Shown here: positions 1-7,639 of the stretch, in pieces
How the letters are laid out: every line of letters starts with the position of its first letter
How positions within the stretch are numbered: the stretch's first letter is position 1
Assembly: GCA_943787605.1 (NCBI GenBank)
Contig: CALSNB010000003.1
Coordinates: 124,001-188,000 of the forward strand
Reading direction: 5' to 3'
Source: GCA-2697345 sp002697345
GTDB taxonomy: Bacteria > Pseudomonadota > Alphaproteobacteria > Rhodobacterales > Rhodobacteraceae
DNA length: 64,000 nucleotides
Translations under genes and position numbers: made by a program
The notes under the pieces: generated by a model
What the model was told of the DNA's origin: nothing
The model's input: only the letters and a program-made list of their open reading frames with translations
The model's database searches: none

Positions 1-1
1 G

Positions 2-1084
2 GATGAGAGATGTTTTTGGCATGCAGGTGGCGATTTTGCCTTTACCCTTCCGCTTGGAGGTTTAGTGCAACCGATGTCTACCAGCGGTCTACCAGAAAAC
101 CCAGAGACAAAACGGCGCTTAAAGAATTTAATGGACGTCACAGGCCTATTAAACGAATTGGATACGAGATCACACAGTGAAGCCTCTTTTGAGGATCTAT
201 TAAGGGTACACCCTCAAAAATTTTTAGAAAACTTCAAAGCATTATCAGATAAAAATGGTGGAACAATTGGCCTAAACATACCTTTTACAAAAGGTGGCTT
301 TGAGATAGCCTCTCTATCTGCCGGACTAGCGAAAGAAGCCATTTTTTCTGTACTAAAGGGAACAAATCGGAATTCATATGCGTTATCTCGGCCACCCGGG
401 CACCATTGCCTACCAGATCTTCCGAACGGATTTTGTTTGTTATCAAATATATCCATTGCTGTCGAAGCAGCGTTAGCTGAAAAATTAACTGAGCGAGTTG
501 CAATTGTTGACTGGGATGTTCATCACGGAAATGGAACAGAAGCAATTTTTTATGATAGGGCGGATGTACTTACAATATCCATACACCAAGATAGATGCTA
601 CCCTATAGATACAGGTGCTGCAACGGATATTGGAGTTGACAGGGGTGAGGGATATAACATGAACATACCTCTTCCCCCAGGTGGAGGTCATACACTTTAT
701 TTAGAAGCTATGGAAAGACTAATTTTACCTCGTTTAAGAGAGTTTCAACCAGATATTATAATAATCGCCTGCGGTTTTGATGCCTCCGCCATTGATCCTT
801 TAGCAAGAATGTTAGCTACATCTGAGACCTTTGGCCAACTTACAAAATTTGTAATGGGTGCTGCACATGAGCTTTGCAGTGATAGACTCTCTATGATTCA
901 CGAAGGTGGTTACTCTGAAGTATATGTTCCTTTTTGTGGTCACAGAGTGATCCAAGAGCTTTCTAACAGCTCAATTAAAGCTGAGGATCCCTATAAATTT
1001 CTTTTCGAAAGTAGACAACCCAGTAAACGTGTTCAGAATTTTTATTCAGAGTTAATTACTGAACTTGAACAATTTTTCTTTTAA
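2..1084 (+). CDS. Histone deacetylase family zinc amidohydrolase (5' partial)
   Basis: The reading frame is open to the left edge of the window, and the residues before the first possible GTG start at position 65 (DERCFWHAGGDF...) match the usual N-terminus of class II HDAC-like proteins. The true start therefore lies outside the window. Family hallmarks are visible: RPPGHH near 390-405, VDWDVHHGNGTEAIFYD (His pair and zinc-binding Asp), CGFDAS for the second metal Asp, and a late HEGGY. Bacterial members are Zn amidohydrolases that remove acetyl groups from small amines such as acetylpolyamines, or from protein lysines. The substrate here cannot be read from sequence. It lies 71 bases upstream of scoA on the same strand, so co-transcription is possible. 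Family assignment is certain; substrate unknown. Confidence 0.9.
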   Translation, partial: DERCFWHAGGDFAFTLPLGGLVQPMSTSGLPENPETKRRLKNLMDVTGLLNELDTRSHSEASFEDLLRVHPQKFLENFKALSDKNGGTIGLNIPFTKGGFEIASLSAGLAKEAIFSVLKGTNRNSYALSRPPGHHCLPDLPNGFCLLSNISIAVEAALAEKLTERVAIVDWDVHHGNGTEAIFYDRADVLTISIHQDRCYPIDTGAATDIGVDRGEGYNMNIPLPPGGGHTLYLEAMERLILPRLREFQPDIIIIACGFDASAIDPLARMLATSETFGQLTKFVMGAAHELCSDRLSMIHEGGYSEVYVPFCGHRVIQELSNSSIKAEDPYKFLFESRQPSKRVQNFYSELITELEQFFF

Positions 1085-1155
1085 ATAAATATTATTAATT
1101 GACTTCAAGGCTATCAGCGGCAAGAACAAATTTAGGAAAAGATAGGAATTAAAAA

Positions 1156-1854
1156 ATGAAAAAAGTTTTTAATAATGCTGAGGAGGCTCTTTCTGGGCTT
1201 TTAAAAGATGATATATTTATTGCAGCCGGCGGATTTGGTCTGTGTGGAATTCCTGAGTTACTCTTGAATGCTATAAAAGAGTCCAAAGTTAAGAATCTAA
1301 CTTTTGCGTCAAATAATGCTGGCGTAGATGACTTTGGGATAGGTATTCTTTTACAAACAAAACAGGTGCGAAAAATGATTAGCTCATATGTTGGAGAGAA
1401 TGCAGAGTTCATGCGCCAATATCTATCGGGAGAGTTAGAGCTTGAATTTAATCCACAGGGAACACTAGCTGAAAGAATGAGGGCTGGAGGTAGCGGTATT
1501 CCAGCTTTTTATACAAAGACGGGGGTCGGAACAATAATAGCCGATGGTAAAGAACATAAAGATTTTGATGGTGAAACCTATATCATGGAAAGGGGATTAG
1601 TCGCTGATCTTTCAATAGTAAAGGCCTGGAAAGCTGACGAGACAGGGAACCTAGTTTTTAGAAAAACTGCACGTAACTTTAATCCACCAGCTGCTATGTG
1701 TGGGAAGGTTTGCGTCGCCGAAGTTGAAGAGATAGTACCAACGGGTTCACTTGATCCAGACCTAATACACCTTCCTGGAATTTATGTTCACAGATTAATC
1801 CAAGGTGATCACGAAAAGCGTATTGAACAACGCACTTTACGAGAGGTTAAGTAA
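1156..1854 (+). CDS. scoA: Succinyl-CoA:3-ketoacid CoA-transferase subunit A
   Basis: This is the alpha subunit of a family I CoA-transferase that moves CoA from succinyl-CoA to acetoacetate, making acetoacetyl-CoA for thiolysis to acetyl-CoA. The 232-residue length is normal for the subunit. The glycine-rich GGFGLCGIP loop sits at residues 25-33 and the internal NNAGVDDFG and QGTLAERMRAGGSGIPAF segments are typical. An AGGA ribosome site lies about 8 bases before the ATG. The scoB start follows its stop after one base, so the two subunits are translationally linked. Acetoacetate is the product expected from the cleavage enzyme encoded opposite at 4.8-5.7 kb, which gives this pair a clear local role. 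The exact 3-ketoacid substrate is inferred. Confidence 0.95.
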   Translation: MKKVFNNAEEALSGLLKDDIFIAAGGFGLCGIPELLLNAIKESKVKNLTFASNNAGVDDFGIGILLQTKQVRKMISSYVGENAEFMRQYLSGELELEFNPQGTLAERMRAGGSGIPAFYTKTGVGTIIADGKEHKDFDGETYIMERGLVADLSIVKAWKADETGNLVFRKTARNFNPPAAMCGKVCVAEVEEIVPTGSLDPDLIHLPGIYVHRLIQGDHEKRIEQRTLREVK

Positions 1855-1855
1855 T

Positions 1856-2485
1856 ATGGCTTGGGATAGAAACCAAATGGCTGCAAGAGCAGCTCACGAA
1901 CTTCAAGATGGGTGGTATGTAAATTTAGGTATTGGAATTCCCACGCTCGTATCTAACTACATACCAAAAGGAATAGAGGTAACACTGCAATCTGAAAATG
2001 GCATGTTAGGAATGGGACCTTTCCCAACAGAGCAAGAGCTTGATTCTGACCTCATAAATGCTGGCAAACAAACTATTACCGAATTACCACAAACTTCATA
2101 TTTTGATTCTGCGCAAAGCTTTGGGATGATAAGAGGTGGAAAGATTGCAATGGCAATTCTAGGTGCTATGGAAGTTAGTGAAGCTGGTGATTTAGCAAAC
2201 TGGATGATCCCTGGAAAGCTCGTAAAAGGCATGGGAGGCGCTATGGATTTAGTTGCTGGTGTAGGTAGAGTAGTCGTCGTAATGGATCACACAAACAAAC
2301 ATGGTGATAGCAAAATATTAAAGGAGTGTACTTTGCCTTTAACGGGAAAAGCTGTGGTAAATAGGATTATAACAAACCTTGGTGTTCTTGATGTCGTAGA
2401 TGGTGGACTAAAAATTGTCGAGACAGCGGATGGCGTGACAAAAGAAGAGTTGATTAAATCAACCAAAGCAAAAATTGTAAGTTAA
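1856..2485 (+). CDS. scoB: Succinyl-CoA:3-ketoacid CoA-transferase subunit B
   Basis: This is the beta subunit of the same CoA-transferase and carries the catalytic glutamate in the SENGMLG motif (Glu47 from the chosen start). The frame is open upstream to a possible start at 1805 inside scoA, but ATG 1856 gives the standard MAWDRNQMAARAA N-terminus and a normal 209-residue length. It begins one base after the scoA stop, so it is chosen. The GIGIPTL segment at residues 25-31 and the late GGLKIVETADGVT region are typical. Acting with scoA in the cytoplasm, it would activate acetoacetate released by the carnitine route encoded on the opposite strand. The gene converges on the SDR gene at 2569 with an 83-base gap. 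Confidence 0.95.
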   Translation: MAWDRNQMAARAAHELQDGWYVNLGIGIPTLVSNYIPKGIEVTLQSENGMLGMGPFPTEQELDSDLINAGKQTITELPQTSYFDSAQSFGMIRGGKIAMAILGAMEVSEAGDLANWMIPGKLVKGMGGAMDLVAGVGRVVVVMDHTNKHGDSKILKECTLPLTGKAVVNRIITNLGVLDVVDGGLKIVETADGVTKEELIKSTKAKIVS

Positions 2486-2568
2486 TAACCGCTCATAGCT
2501 CTAGATAATTTACCTTCCTTATTATTTATAAGTAATGAACAAATTATTACCTTTAAAAAAGCTGTGGG

Positions 2569-3327
2569 TTAAATTTTTGGATCAGGGTTCTCTGTGTGCC
2601 CGTCAACAGAGATAACTTGACCAGAAACAAACCTTGCTTCATCACTTGCTAAGAACACCATCATATTGGCAATATCATCAGCTTCAATAAAGGAGCGCAT
2701 TGAAGTGCCTGAAGCGTAGCCATGGTATACTTGGTCTCTTGTGAGACCTTTTAACTTAGCCTCTCTTGCTAGCACAAGTTCCATCCTAGGTCCTTCGACC
2801 GCACCAGGGCAAACTGCATTGGCACGGATACCAAATGGGCCTAATTCCATTGCTAAAGTTTTCATAAACCCAATTATTGCCCATTTAGCCGCTGAATAAG
2901 GCGCGCGATTAGGATAGCCATAAATACCGGCAGTTGATGATGTAAATAGGATTGACCCTGCCAACCTTTTTTTCATCAACGGAATTGCATATTTACTAGT
3001 GAGGAATGCCCCTTCTAAATTTACTGCCAGACAATTCTTCCAATCTGAGAGTTCAATTTTCTCTGTTAAGTTGGTTGGCCCTGCGTTACCTGCATTACAG
3101 CAAACCGTATCTAAAGTACCCCACTCAGAAGTGATTTTTTCGAATAAACTCTTAACCTTTATTTCGTCACTTACGTCTAATAAGGATGTTTTCCAATTTT
3201 GGGGAACTTCATCAAGAGTAGATTCATTAATGTCACAAACCCATATATTGCAACCTTTATCGGCGAACCTTTCAGCTATTTTTTTACCAATACCTGCGGC
3301 TCCAGCCGTTACTAATACATTTTTCAT
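2569..3327 (-). CDS. SDR family oxidoreductase
   Basis: This 252-residue classical short-chain dehydrogenase has the TAGAAGIG nucleotide-binding motif (residues 7-14), CNAG at 77-80, catalytic Tyr144 and Lys148 in YSAAK, and a serine pair near 130. The motif reads TAGxxxGIG rather than TGGxxxGIG. Asp32 at the end of the second strand suggests NAD preference. Its ATG overlaps the stop of the carnitine dehydrogenase gene by 4 bases (ATGA), so it is the last gene of that operon and is translationally coupled. Substrate is not identifiable. By context it may oxidise or reduce a hydroxy/keto intermediate of carnitine or 3-hydroxybutyrate metabolism, but that is inference. Confidence 0.9.
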   Translation of the reverse strand: MKNVLVTAGAAGIGKKIAERFADKGCNIWVCDINESTLDEVPQNWKTSLLDVSDEIKVKSLFEKITSEWGTLDTVCCNAGNAGPTNLTEKIELSDWKNCLAVNLEGAFLTSKYAIPLMKKRLAGSILFTSSTAGIYGYPNRAPYSAAKWAIIGFMKTLAMELGPFGIRANAVCPGAVEGPRMELVLAREAKLKGLTRDQVYHGYASGTSMRSFIEADDIANMMVFLASDEARFVSGQVISVDGHTENPDPKI

Positions 3328-4772
3328 TTCTTATTACCTATCGATGCCCCCACCCCATCAGGTCGAGGTAGATTAGAATGACATTTAGCTATTTTTCTCA
3401 AAGTATTTAAAATTGTATCACTAGGCATAGACGATCTCCTAGTATCTAAATTGACGTGGATAAGTATATGTTCACCACTTGCTATATAACGATCTCCATT
3501 TTTCATAATATGAAAGAGGTGGAGTTTTTTTCCTTCTCCAACCAGGCAATATGTAAAGATTGTTATCAATGACCCTGCCAAAACTTCATCTATGTGTCTT
3601 ATGTGGGTCTCGGCAGTGAAATAACTATTTCCAGATGAAATATAATTAGAATCGCACCCAATAATTTCCATAAATCGATCCGTAGCATCCCCAAAAGCTT
3701 GTAAATAACGCGCCTCATTCATATGATTATTATAATCAACCCAGTCTAATGGTACTACTCGGGAAATAGTTTCAATTGGTTTATCAAATTCATACTCTTT
3801 TTTTTCTAAAAATTTATCGATTGAATTAAGGTGTGCTCCAGCGCCCCAATTTTGTAGCTTAAGGGATCTCATAATACCTACTAAGTTGTTATCACGAATT
3901 ACCTCTAACTCTCTGATTGTATAGCGATCAGACTGAGCATCAGATTGGCTTGAAATTTTTTCTATTAACGATGGAGTTAGTTCTGGAACATCCATTAGTT
4001 TAGTCCACGGCCAGGATAGGGTGGGCCCGAATTGCTCAATAAAATGCTTCATACCAGCTTCGCCACCAGCCAATCGGTAGGTTTCAAACAAACCCATTTG
4101 TGCCCAGCGTAATCCAAAACCAAATCTAATAGCGTTATCTATCTCTTCGGTAGTAGCGATATCATCCTTTATAAGCCAAAGTGCTTCTCGCCAAACAGCC
4201 TCTAAAAGTCTATCCGCAATATGTGCGTCAATCTCTTTATTTACAAGTAAAGGGAACATACCAATATCAAATAAAATCTCTTTGGCTTTTTCTTTGATAT
4301 TATCAGAAGTACCGATAGCAAGAACCAATTCGACTAAAGGTAATAGGTATACTGGATTAAACGGGTGAGCCACCATTATACGATTTTGAGCACCTGCACC
4401 ATTATTCAGTTCAGAAGGCTTAAATCCAGAGGTCGAAGAACAGATAATAGCATTCTTATCTGCATATTTTAATATATCATTATATACGTCATGCTTTAGA
4501 TTTAGTCGTTCAGGTATACTTTCTTGTATCCAAGTCGCATCTTTTATAGCACATTGGATAGAACTGCAAAAAGTTAAAACTCCCTCTTCTGGTAATTTTT
4601 CTTCATATAAACCGGGCAAAGAACGTCTAGCATTACCTAAAATTTCATTTACTTTTCGATTAACATCAGGGTCTCTATCAAAAATATTAACATTCCAACC
4701 CATTAATAAGAACCTAGAAGCCCAACCAGCACCAATTACACCACCCCCAATGATTGAAGCTATTTTTTTCAT
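3324..4772 (-). CDS. Carnitine 3-dehydrogenase fused to a thioesterase domain
   Basis: The 482-residue protein has two parts. Residues 1 to about 315 are a 3-hydroxyacyl-CoA-dehydrogenase-like NAD domain with GGGVIGAGW at 9-17, SSTSG at 112-116 and AHPFNP around His136. From about 338 to the end is a hotdog thioesterase with DWVDYNNHMN at 343-352. This fusion is known for L-carnitine dehydrogenases of some alphaproteobacteria. The first domain would oxidise L-carnitine to 3-dehydrocarnitine, and the second would hydrolyse betainyl-CoA to glycine betaine. The gene lies 26 bases downstream of the beta-keto acid cleavage enzyme gene, whose product would supply betainyl-CoA, and overlaps the next gene by 4 bases. 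Substrate assignment rests on architecture plus neighbours; another beta-hydroxy quaternary amine is possible. Confidence 0.88.
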   Translation of the reverse strand: MKKIASIIGGGVIGAGWASRFLLMGWNVNIFDRDPDVNRKVNEILGNARRSLPGLYEEKLPEEGVLTFCSSIQCAIKDATWIQESIPERLNLKHDVYNDILKYADKNAIICSSTSGFKPSELNNGAGAQNRIMVAHPFNPVYLLPLVELVLAIGTSDNIKEKAKEILFDIGMFPLLVNKEIDAHIADRLLEAVWREALWLIKDDIATTEEIDNAIRFGFGLRWAQMGLFETYRLAGGEAGMKHFIEQFGPTLSWPWTKLMDVPELTPSLIEKISSQSDAQSDRYTIRELEVIRDNNLVGIMRSLKLQNWGAGAHLNSIDKFLEKKEYEFDKPIETISRVVPLDWVDYNNHMNEARYLQAFGDATDRFMEIIGCDSNYISSGNSYFTAETHIRHIDEVLAGSLITIFTYCLVGEGKKLHLFHIMKNGDRYIASGEHILIHVNLDTRRSSMPSDTILNTLRKIAKCHSNLPRPDGVGASIGNKK

Positions 4773-4798
4773 AGAATTTCCATCCCTTAATTAAAATT

Positions 4799-5707
4799 TT
4801 AAAGAGGTGCTCTTTTAGACAATTTCAGCTTCTCTCTGACTTTTTCAGGTCCAATGACTCTAGCGCCCATTTTTTCAATTATATTAACCGCTCTATCAAC
4901 CAGAGCTTCGTTAGTAGCGAAGACCCCTTTTTCAAGTAATAAGTTGTCTTCAAGGCCAACTCGAACGTTACCTCCTGCTAATACACTAGCCGCAACATAA
5001 GGCATTTGGTTTCTACCCAAAGAAAAAGCAGAAAATGTCCAATCGTTTGGTACATTATTAACCATGGCCATTAACGTATTCATATCATCTGGTGCCCCCC
5101 AAGGAACCCCCATACATAATTGCACTAAACCTGGGGATTTTAAAATCCCATCTTCAACAAGTTGCTTTGCATACCAAAGGTGTCCTGTGTCAAAGGCTTC
5201 GATCTCAGGGCATACGCCTAGATCAGTCATCATTTTTCCCATTGCTGTTAACATTCCAGGCGTATTTGTCATAACATAATTAGACTCGGCAAAATTCATC
5301 GTTCCGCAGTCCAAGGTACATATCTCTGGCAAACATTCAGCCACATGCGCCACTCTTTCCTCGGCTCCAGCCATGTCAGTACTATTCGAAAGTGCTAAGG
5401 GGTCATCAATTGATCCAAAAACCATATCTCCACCCATACCAGCAGTAAGGTTTAAAACTACATCCGTCTCAGAATCTCGAATTCTATCTGTTACTTCTCT
5501 ATAATATCTGAGATTTCGTGAAGGTACGCCTGTATCCGGATCTCTGACATGACAATGAACTACAGCGGCACCTGCCTTACCAGCAGCGATAGCACTGTCA
5601 GCAATTTCCTTAGGTGATCTTGGAACATTAGGGCTCCGATCCTGTGTGCCCCCTGACCCTGTCACCGCGCAAGTAATAAAAACTTCTCGGTTCATTTGTA
5701 ACGGCAT
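4799..5707 (-). CDS. Beta-keto acid cleavage enzyme (BKACE, DUF849), likely dehydrocarnitine-cleaving
   Basis: Members of this Zn-dependent TIM-barrel family condense a beta-keto acid with acetyl-CoA and split it into acetoacetate and a new acyl-CoA. The 302-residue length is standard. The metal pair is visible in VHCHVRDP (His51, His53), and the N-terminus contains the family's ITCAVTGSGG segment. With 3-dehydrocarnitine as substrate the products would be betainyl-CoA and acetoacetate. The next gene down encodes the enzyme that makes dehydrocarnitine and a thioesterase for betainyl-CoA, while scoAB for acetoacetate lies 2 kb away. The ATG at 5707 is preceded by an AAGGAG ribosome site. Family is firm; substrate comes from context. 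Confidence 0.9.
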   Translation of the reverse strand: MPLQMNREVFITCAVTGSGGTQDRSPNVPRSPKEIADSAIAAGKAGAAVVHCHVRDPDTGVPSRNLRYYREVTDRIRDSETDVVLNLTAGMGGDMVFGSIDDPLALSNSTDMAGAEERVAHVAECLPEICTLDCGTMNFAESNYVMTNTPGMLTAMGKMMTDLGVCPEIEAFDTGHLWYAKQLVEDGILKSPGLVQLCMGVPWGAPDDMNTLMAMVNNVPNDWTFSAFSLGRNQMPYVAASVLAGGNVRVGLEDNLLLEKGVFATNEALVDRAVNIIEKMGARVIGPEKVREKLKLSKRAPL

Positions 5708-5798
5708 TTTTTAACTCCTTTAAAAGGTACTATCTCTAAATCATTAGCCATCTTAAGATAATCTTACAACATAAACTATGTCCAATATAAGCATTGGT

Positions 5799-6839
5799 TC
5801 AGTAAGGCATCGGGTGAGCTTTATGAACTTCACTAATATCATCTAATATTTCTTTATTTAATTCAATATCAACTCCACTAACTATAGTTCTTAACTGATC
5901 TAAATTCGTAGCCCCAAAAATTGGAATTGCCTTAAAGGGTCTATATTTAAACCAAGCTAAGGCCATGTGAATTGGGTTTAAGTTGTGTTTTTTTGCTATA
6001 TCAATGTACCCTTGAGTCGCGGGTAAAACGCGTGGAGATGACCTTCCACCCATCGTATTATTAATAGACATTCTAGAACCTTTTGGTATTTTTTCATTTT
6101 GATATTTTCCTGTAAGATAACCAGCTGCCAAGGGAGAAAAGCCTAGTAGGGTAACATTTTCATTTACAGATAATTCAGCTAAATCTGTATCAAACAACCG
6201 ACATAATAAAGAATACTCATTCTGAATACTTAAAACTTTTGGATAACCTAATTTTTCTGCAATTTGAATCCACATTGATGTTCCCCAAGCAGATTCATTA
6301 GATAAACCAAAATGGCGAATATTCCCAATCTCTATCTGCTTCTGTAGTTCTTCTAGAGTATCTTCAATATGGAACACAGTATTTTCTTTAACTTGTTTAG
6401 ACGGATCAAAGGTCCAGTTTTTTCTAAACATATAACTGCCCCGATTAGGCCAGTGGAGCTGATATAAATCAATATAATCTGTCTTTAATCTACGTAGTGA
6501 GGACTCAATAGATCTTCTCAAACTATCAGATGAAATAGCTTCTCCGCCTCTAATATCTAAATTTCCTTCACCAGAAATTTTTGTTGCCAAAATAATAGAT
6601 TCTCGTTTCTTTGTCTTATTCAGCCAACTACCAATTACCTCTTCAGTTATACCAATAGTATCTTTAGATATTGGATTCACTGGGTACATTTCAGCAGTAT
6701 CAAGAAAATTGATATCGTTATCTATAGCAAAATCAATTTGATTATGAGAATCCACCTCATTAGTTTTATTAAATGTCATTGTTCCAAGACAATATTGAGA
6801 AACTTTTAACTTACTATCTCCCAGTAATAATTTTTCCAA
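5799..6839 (-). CDS. Aldo/keto reductase (Tas-like)
   Basis: This 346-residue NADP-dependent oxidoreductase has the complete AKR catalytic tetrad: Asp47 and Tyr52 in NFLDTAEMYP, Lys87 in LATK and His129 in LYQLHW. The length and the GITEEVIGSWL insert resemble the Tas group. It is the first gene of the leftward run that continues into the cleavage enzyme after a 91-base gap, so it could be co-transcribed with the carnitine genes, but the gap could also hold a separate promoter. The substrate is not predictable. Upstream, the short region 6840-6954 is shared with the divergent SOS-boxed gene. Confidence 0.9.
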   Translation of the reverse strand: MEKLLLGDSKLKVSQYCLGTMTFNKTNEVDSHNQIDFAIDNDINFLDTAEMYPVNPISKDTIGITEEVIGSWLNKTKKRESIILATKISGEGNLDIRGGEAISSDSLRRSIESSLRRLKTDYIDLYQLHWPNRGSYMFRKNWTFDPSKQVKENTVFHIEDTLEELQKQIEIGNIRHFGLSNESAWGTSMWIQIAEKLGYPKVLSIQNEYSLLCRLFDTDLAELSVNENVTLLGFSPLAAGYLTGKYQNEKIPKGSRMSINNTMGGRSSPRVLPATQGYIDIAKKHNLNPIHMALAWFKYRPFKAIPIFGATNLDQLRTIVSGVDIELNKEILDDISEVHKAHPMPY

Positions 6840-6923
6840 TTCCTTTTCCTTTTTAAATAAATCTATTGGCTATGAGCTTATAAACCTATAAAAAATAAAC
6901 AACAATTATTAATAATATATTGA

Positions 6924-6938
6924 GAACAAAAGAAGAAC
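6924..6938 (+). promoter_or_regulatory. Putative LexA (SOS) operator, GAAC-N7-GAAC
   Basis: The sequence GAACAAAAGAAGAAC is a perfect GAAC-N7-GAAC direct repeat, the LexA recognition form established for Rhodobacter and other alphaproteobacteria (GTTC-N7-GTTC on the other strand). It lies in the divergent gap between an aldo/keto reductase gene and an ImuA-like gene. It ends 16 bases before the first possible ATG of the latter and 70 bases before the second. An operator at this place would repress transcription to the right in undamaged cells. The match is exact, but binding is inferred. Confidence 0.72.
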
Positions 6939-7008
6939 ATGTTAATTAAATAAAATGCAATATAACAATTTCAATAATAATCTAAATTTAAATAAAAAAT
7001 TCTTAAAA

Positions 7009-7548
7009 ATGGATGAGGAAATTGTATTTTCCTTCGAAAGGGTGCATGAGATTTTTGGAAACTCTCGACGCACCTGTGCACTCTGGATAGCAACAAAAAT
7101 TAATGGTCCAATAATCTGGATACGTCCAAACTGGTTTAGCGACCAACTTTTTCCAGATGGAATTATAGGCTGGGTTAATCCTGGACGCCTAATAACTATA
7201 AGCATAGGAAGTTCTAATGATATTTTATGGGCTGCGGAAGAAGCACTAAGGTCTGGGATATCAAAATTAGTAGTTCTCGAAGTCACCACACATCCAACAC
7301 TAAAATCTGTAAGACGTTTAAATTTAGCCGCTGAAATAGGTAGAAAAGAAAGGGACAACCATGCCCTCTGTTTAATGTTAACATCACAAAATGGAGGAGT
7401 TCAAGGCGCAGAAAGTCGCTGGTCGATGTCAATGCAACATACTGCAAGGGAAACTATGTGGAAATTAGAGTGCATTAAGTCACGGCATACTCCCCCATCA
7501 ACTTGGAAATTAGAAAGTAATCTAAAAAAAACTACTGTCAGAAAGTAA
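7009..7548 (+). CDS. ImuA-like (SOS mutagenesis-associated) RecA-fold protein
   Basis: This is a 179-residue protein from ATG 7009. An in-frame ATG at 6955 would add 18 residues of poly-Asn/Lys character and would leave almost no room for a leader behind the LexA box, so the later start is preferred. The pattern GRVHE-like start (ERVHEIFGNSRRTCALWIA), IIWIRPNWF, GWVNPGRLITI, ILWAAEEALRSG, VRRLNLAAEIG and GVQGAESRW matches the ImuA-like proteins of Rhodobacterales. The usual Walker A lysine motif is not evident, as in other short members. ImuA normally works with ImuB and DnaE2 in error-prone repair, but the next gene here is an MFS transporter. The LexA-type operator just upstream supports the assignment. 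Confidence 0.68.
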   Translation: MDEEIVFSFERVHEIFGNSRRTCALWIATKINGPIIWIRPNWFSDQLFPDGIIGWVNPGRLITISIGSSNDILWAAEEALRSGISKLVVLEVTTHPTLKSVRRLNLAAEIGRKERDNHALCLMLTSQNGGVQGAESRWSMSMQHTARETMWKLECIKSRHTPPSTWKLESNLKKTTVRK

Positions 7549-7639
7549 TTTAAAACATAAATTACTTTCGATATTACAACCTTTACATTGTTATAAAGTT
7601 TAGCTTACATGAATATACCGATGTGATTAGGTCAAGCTA

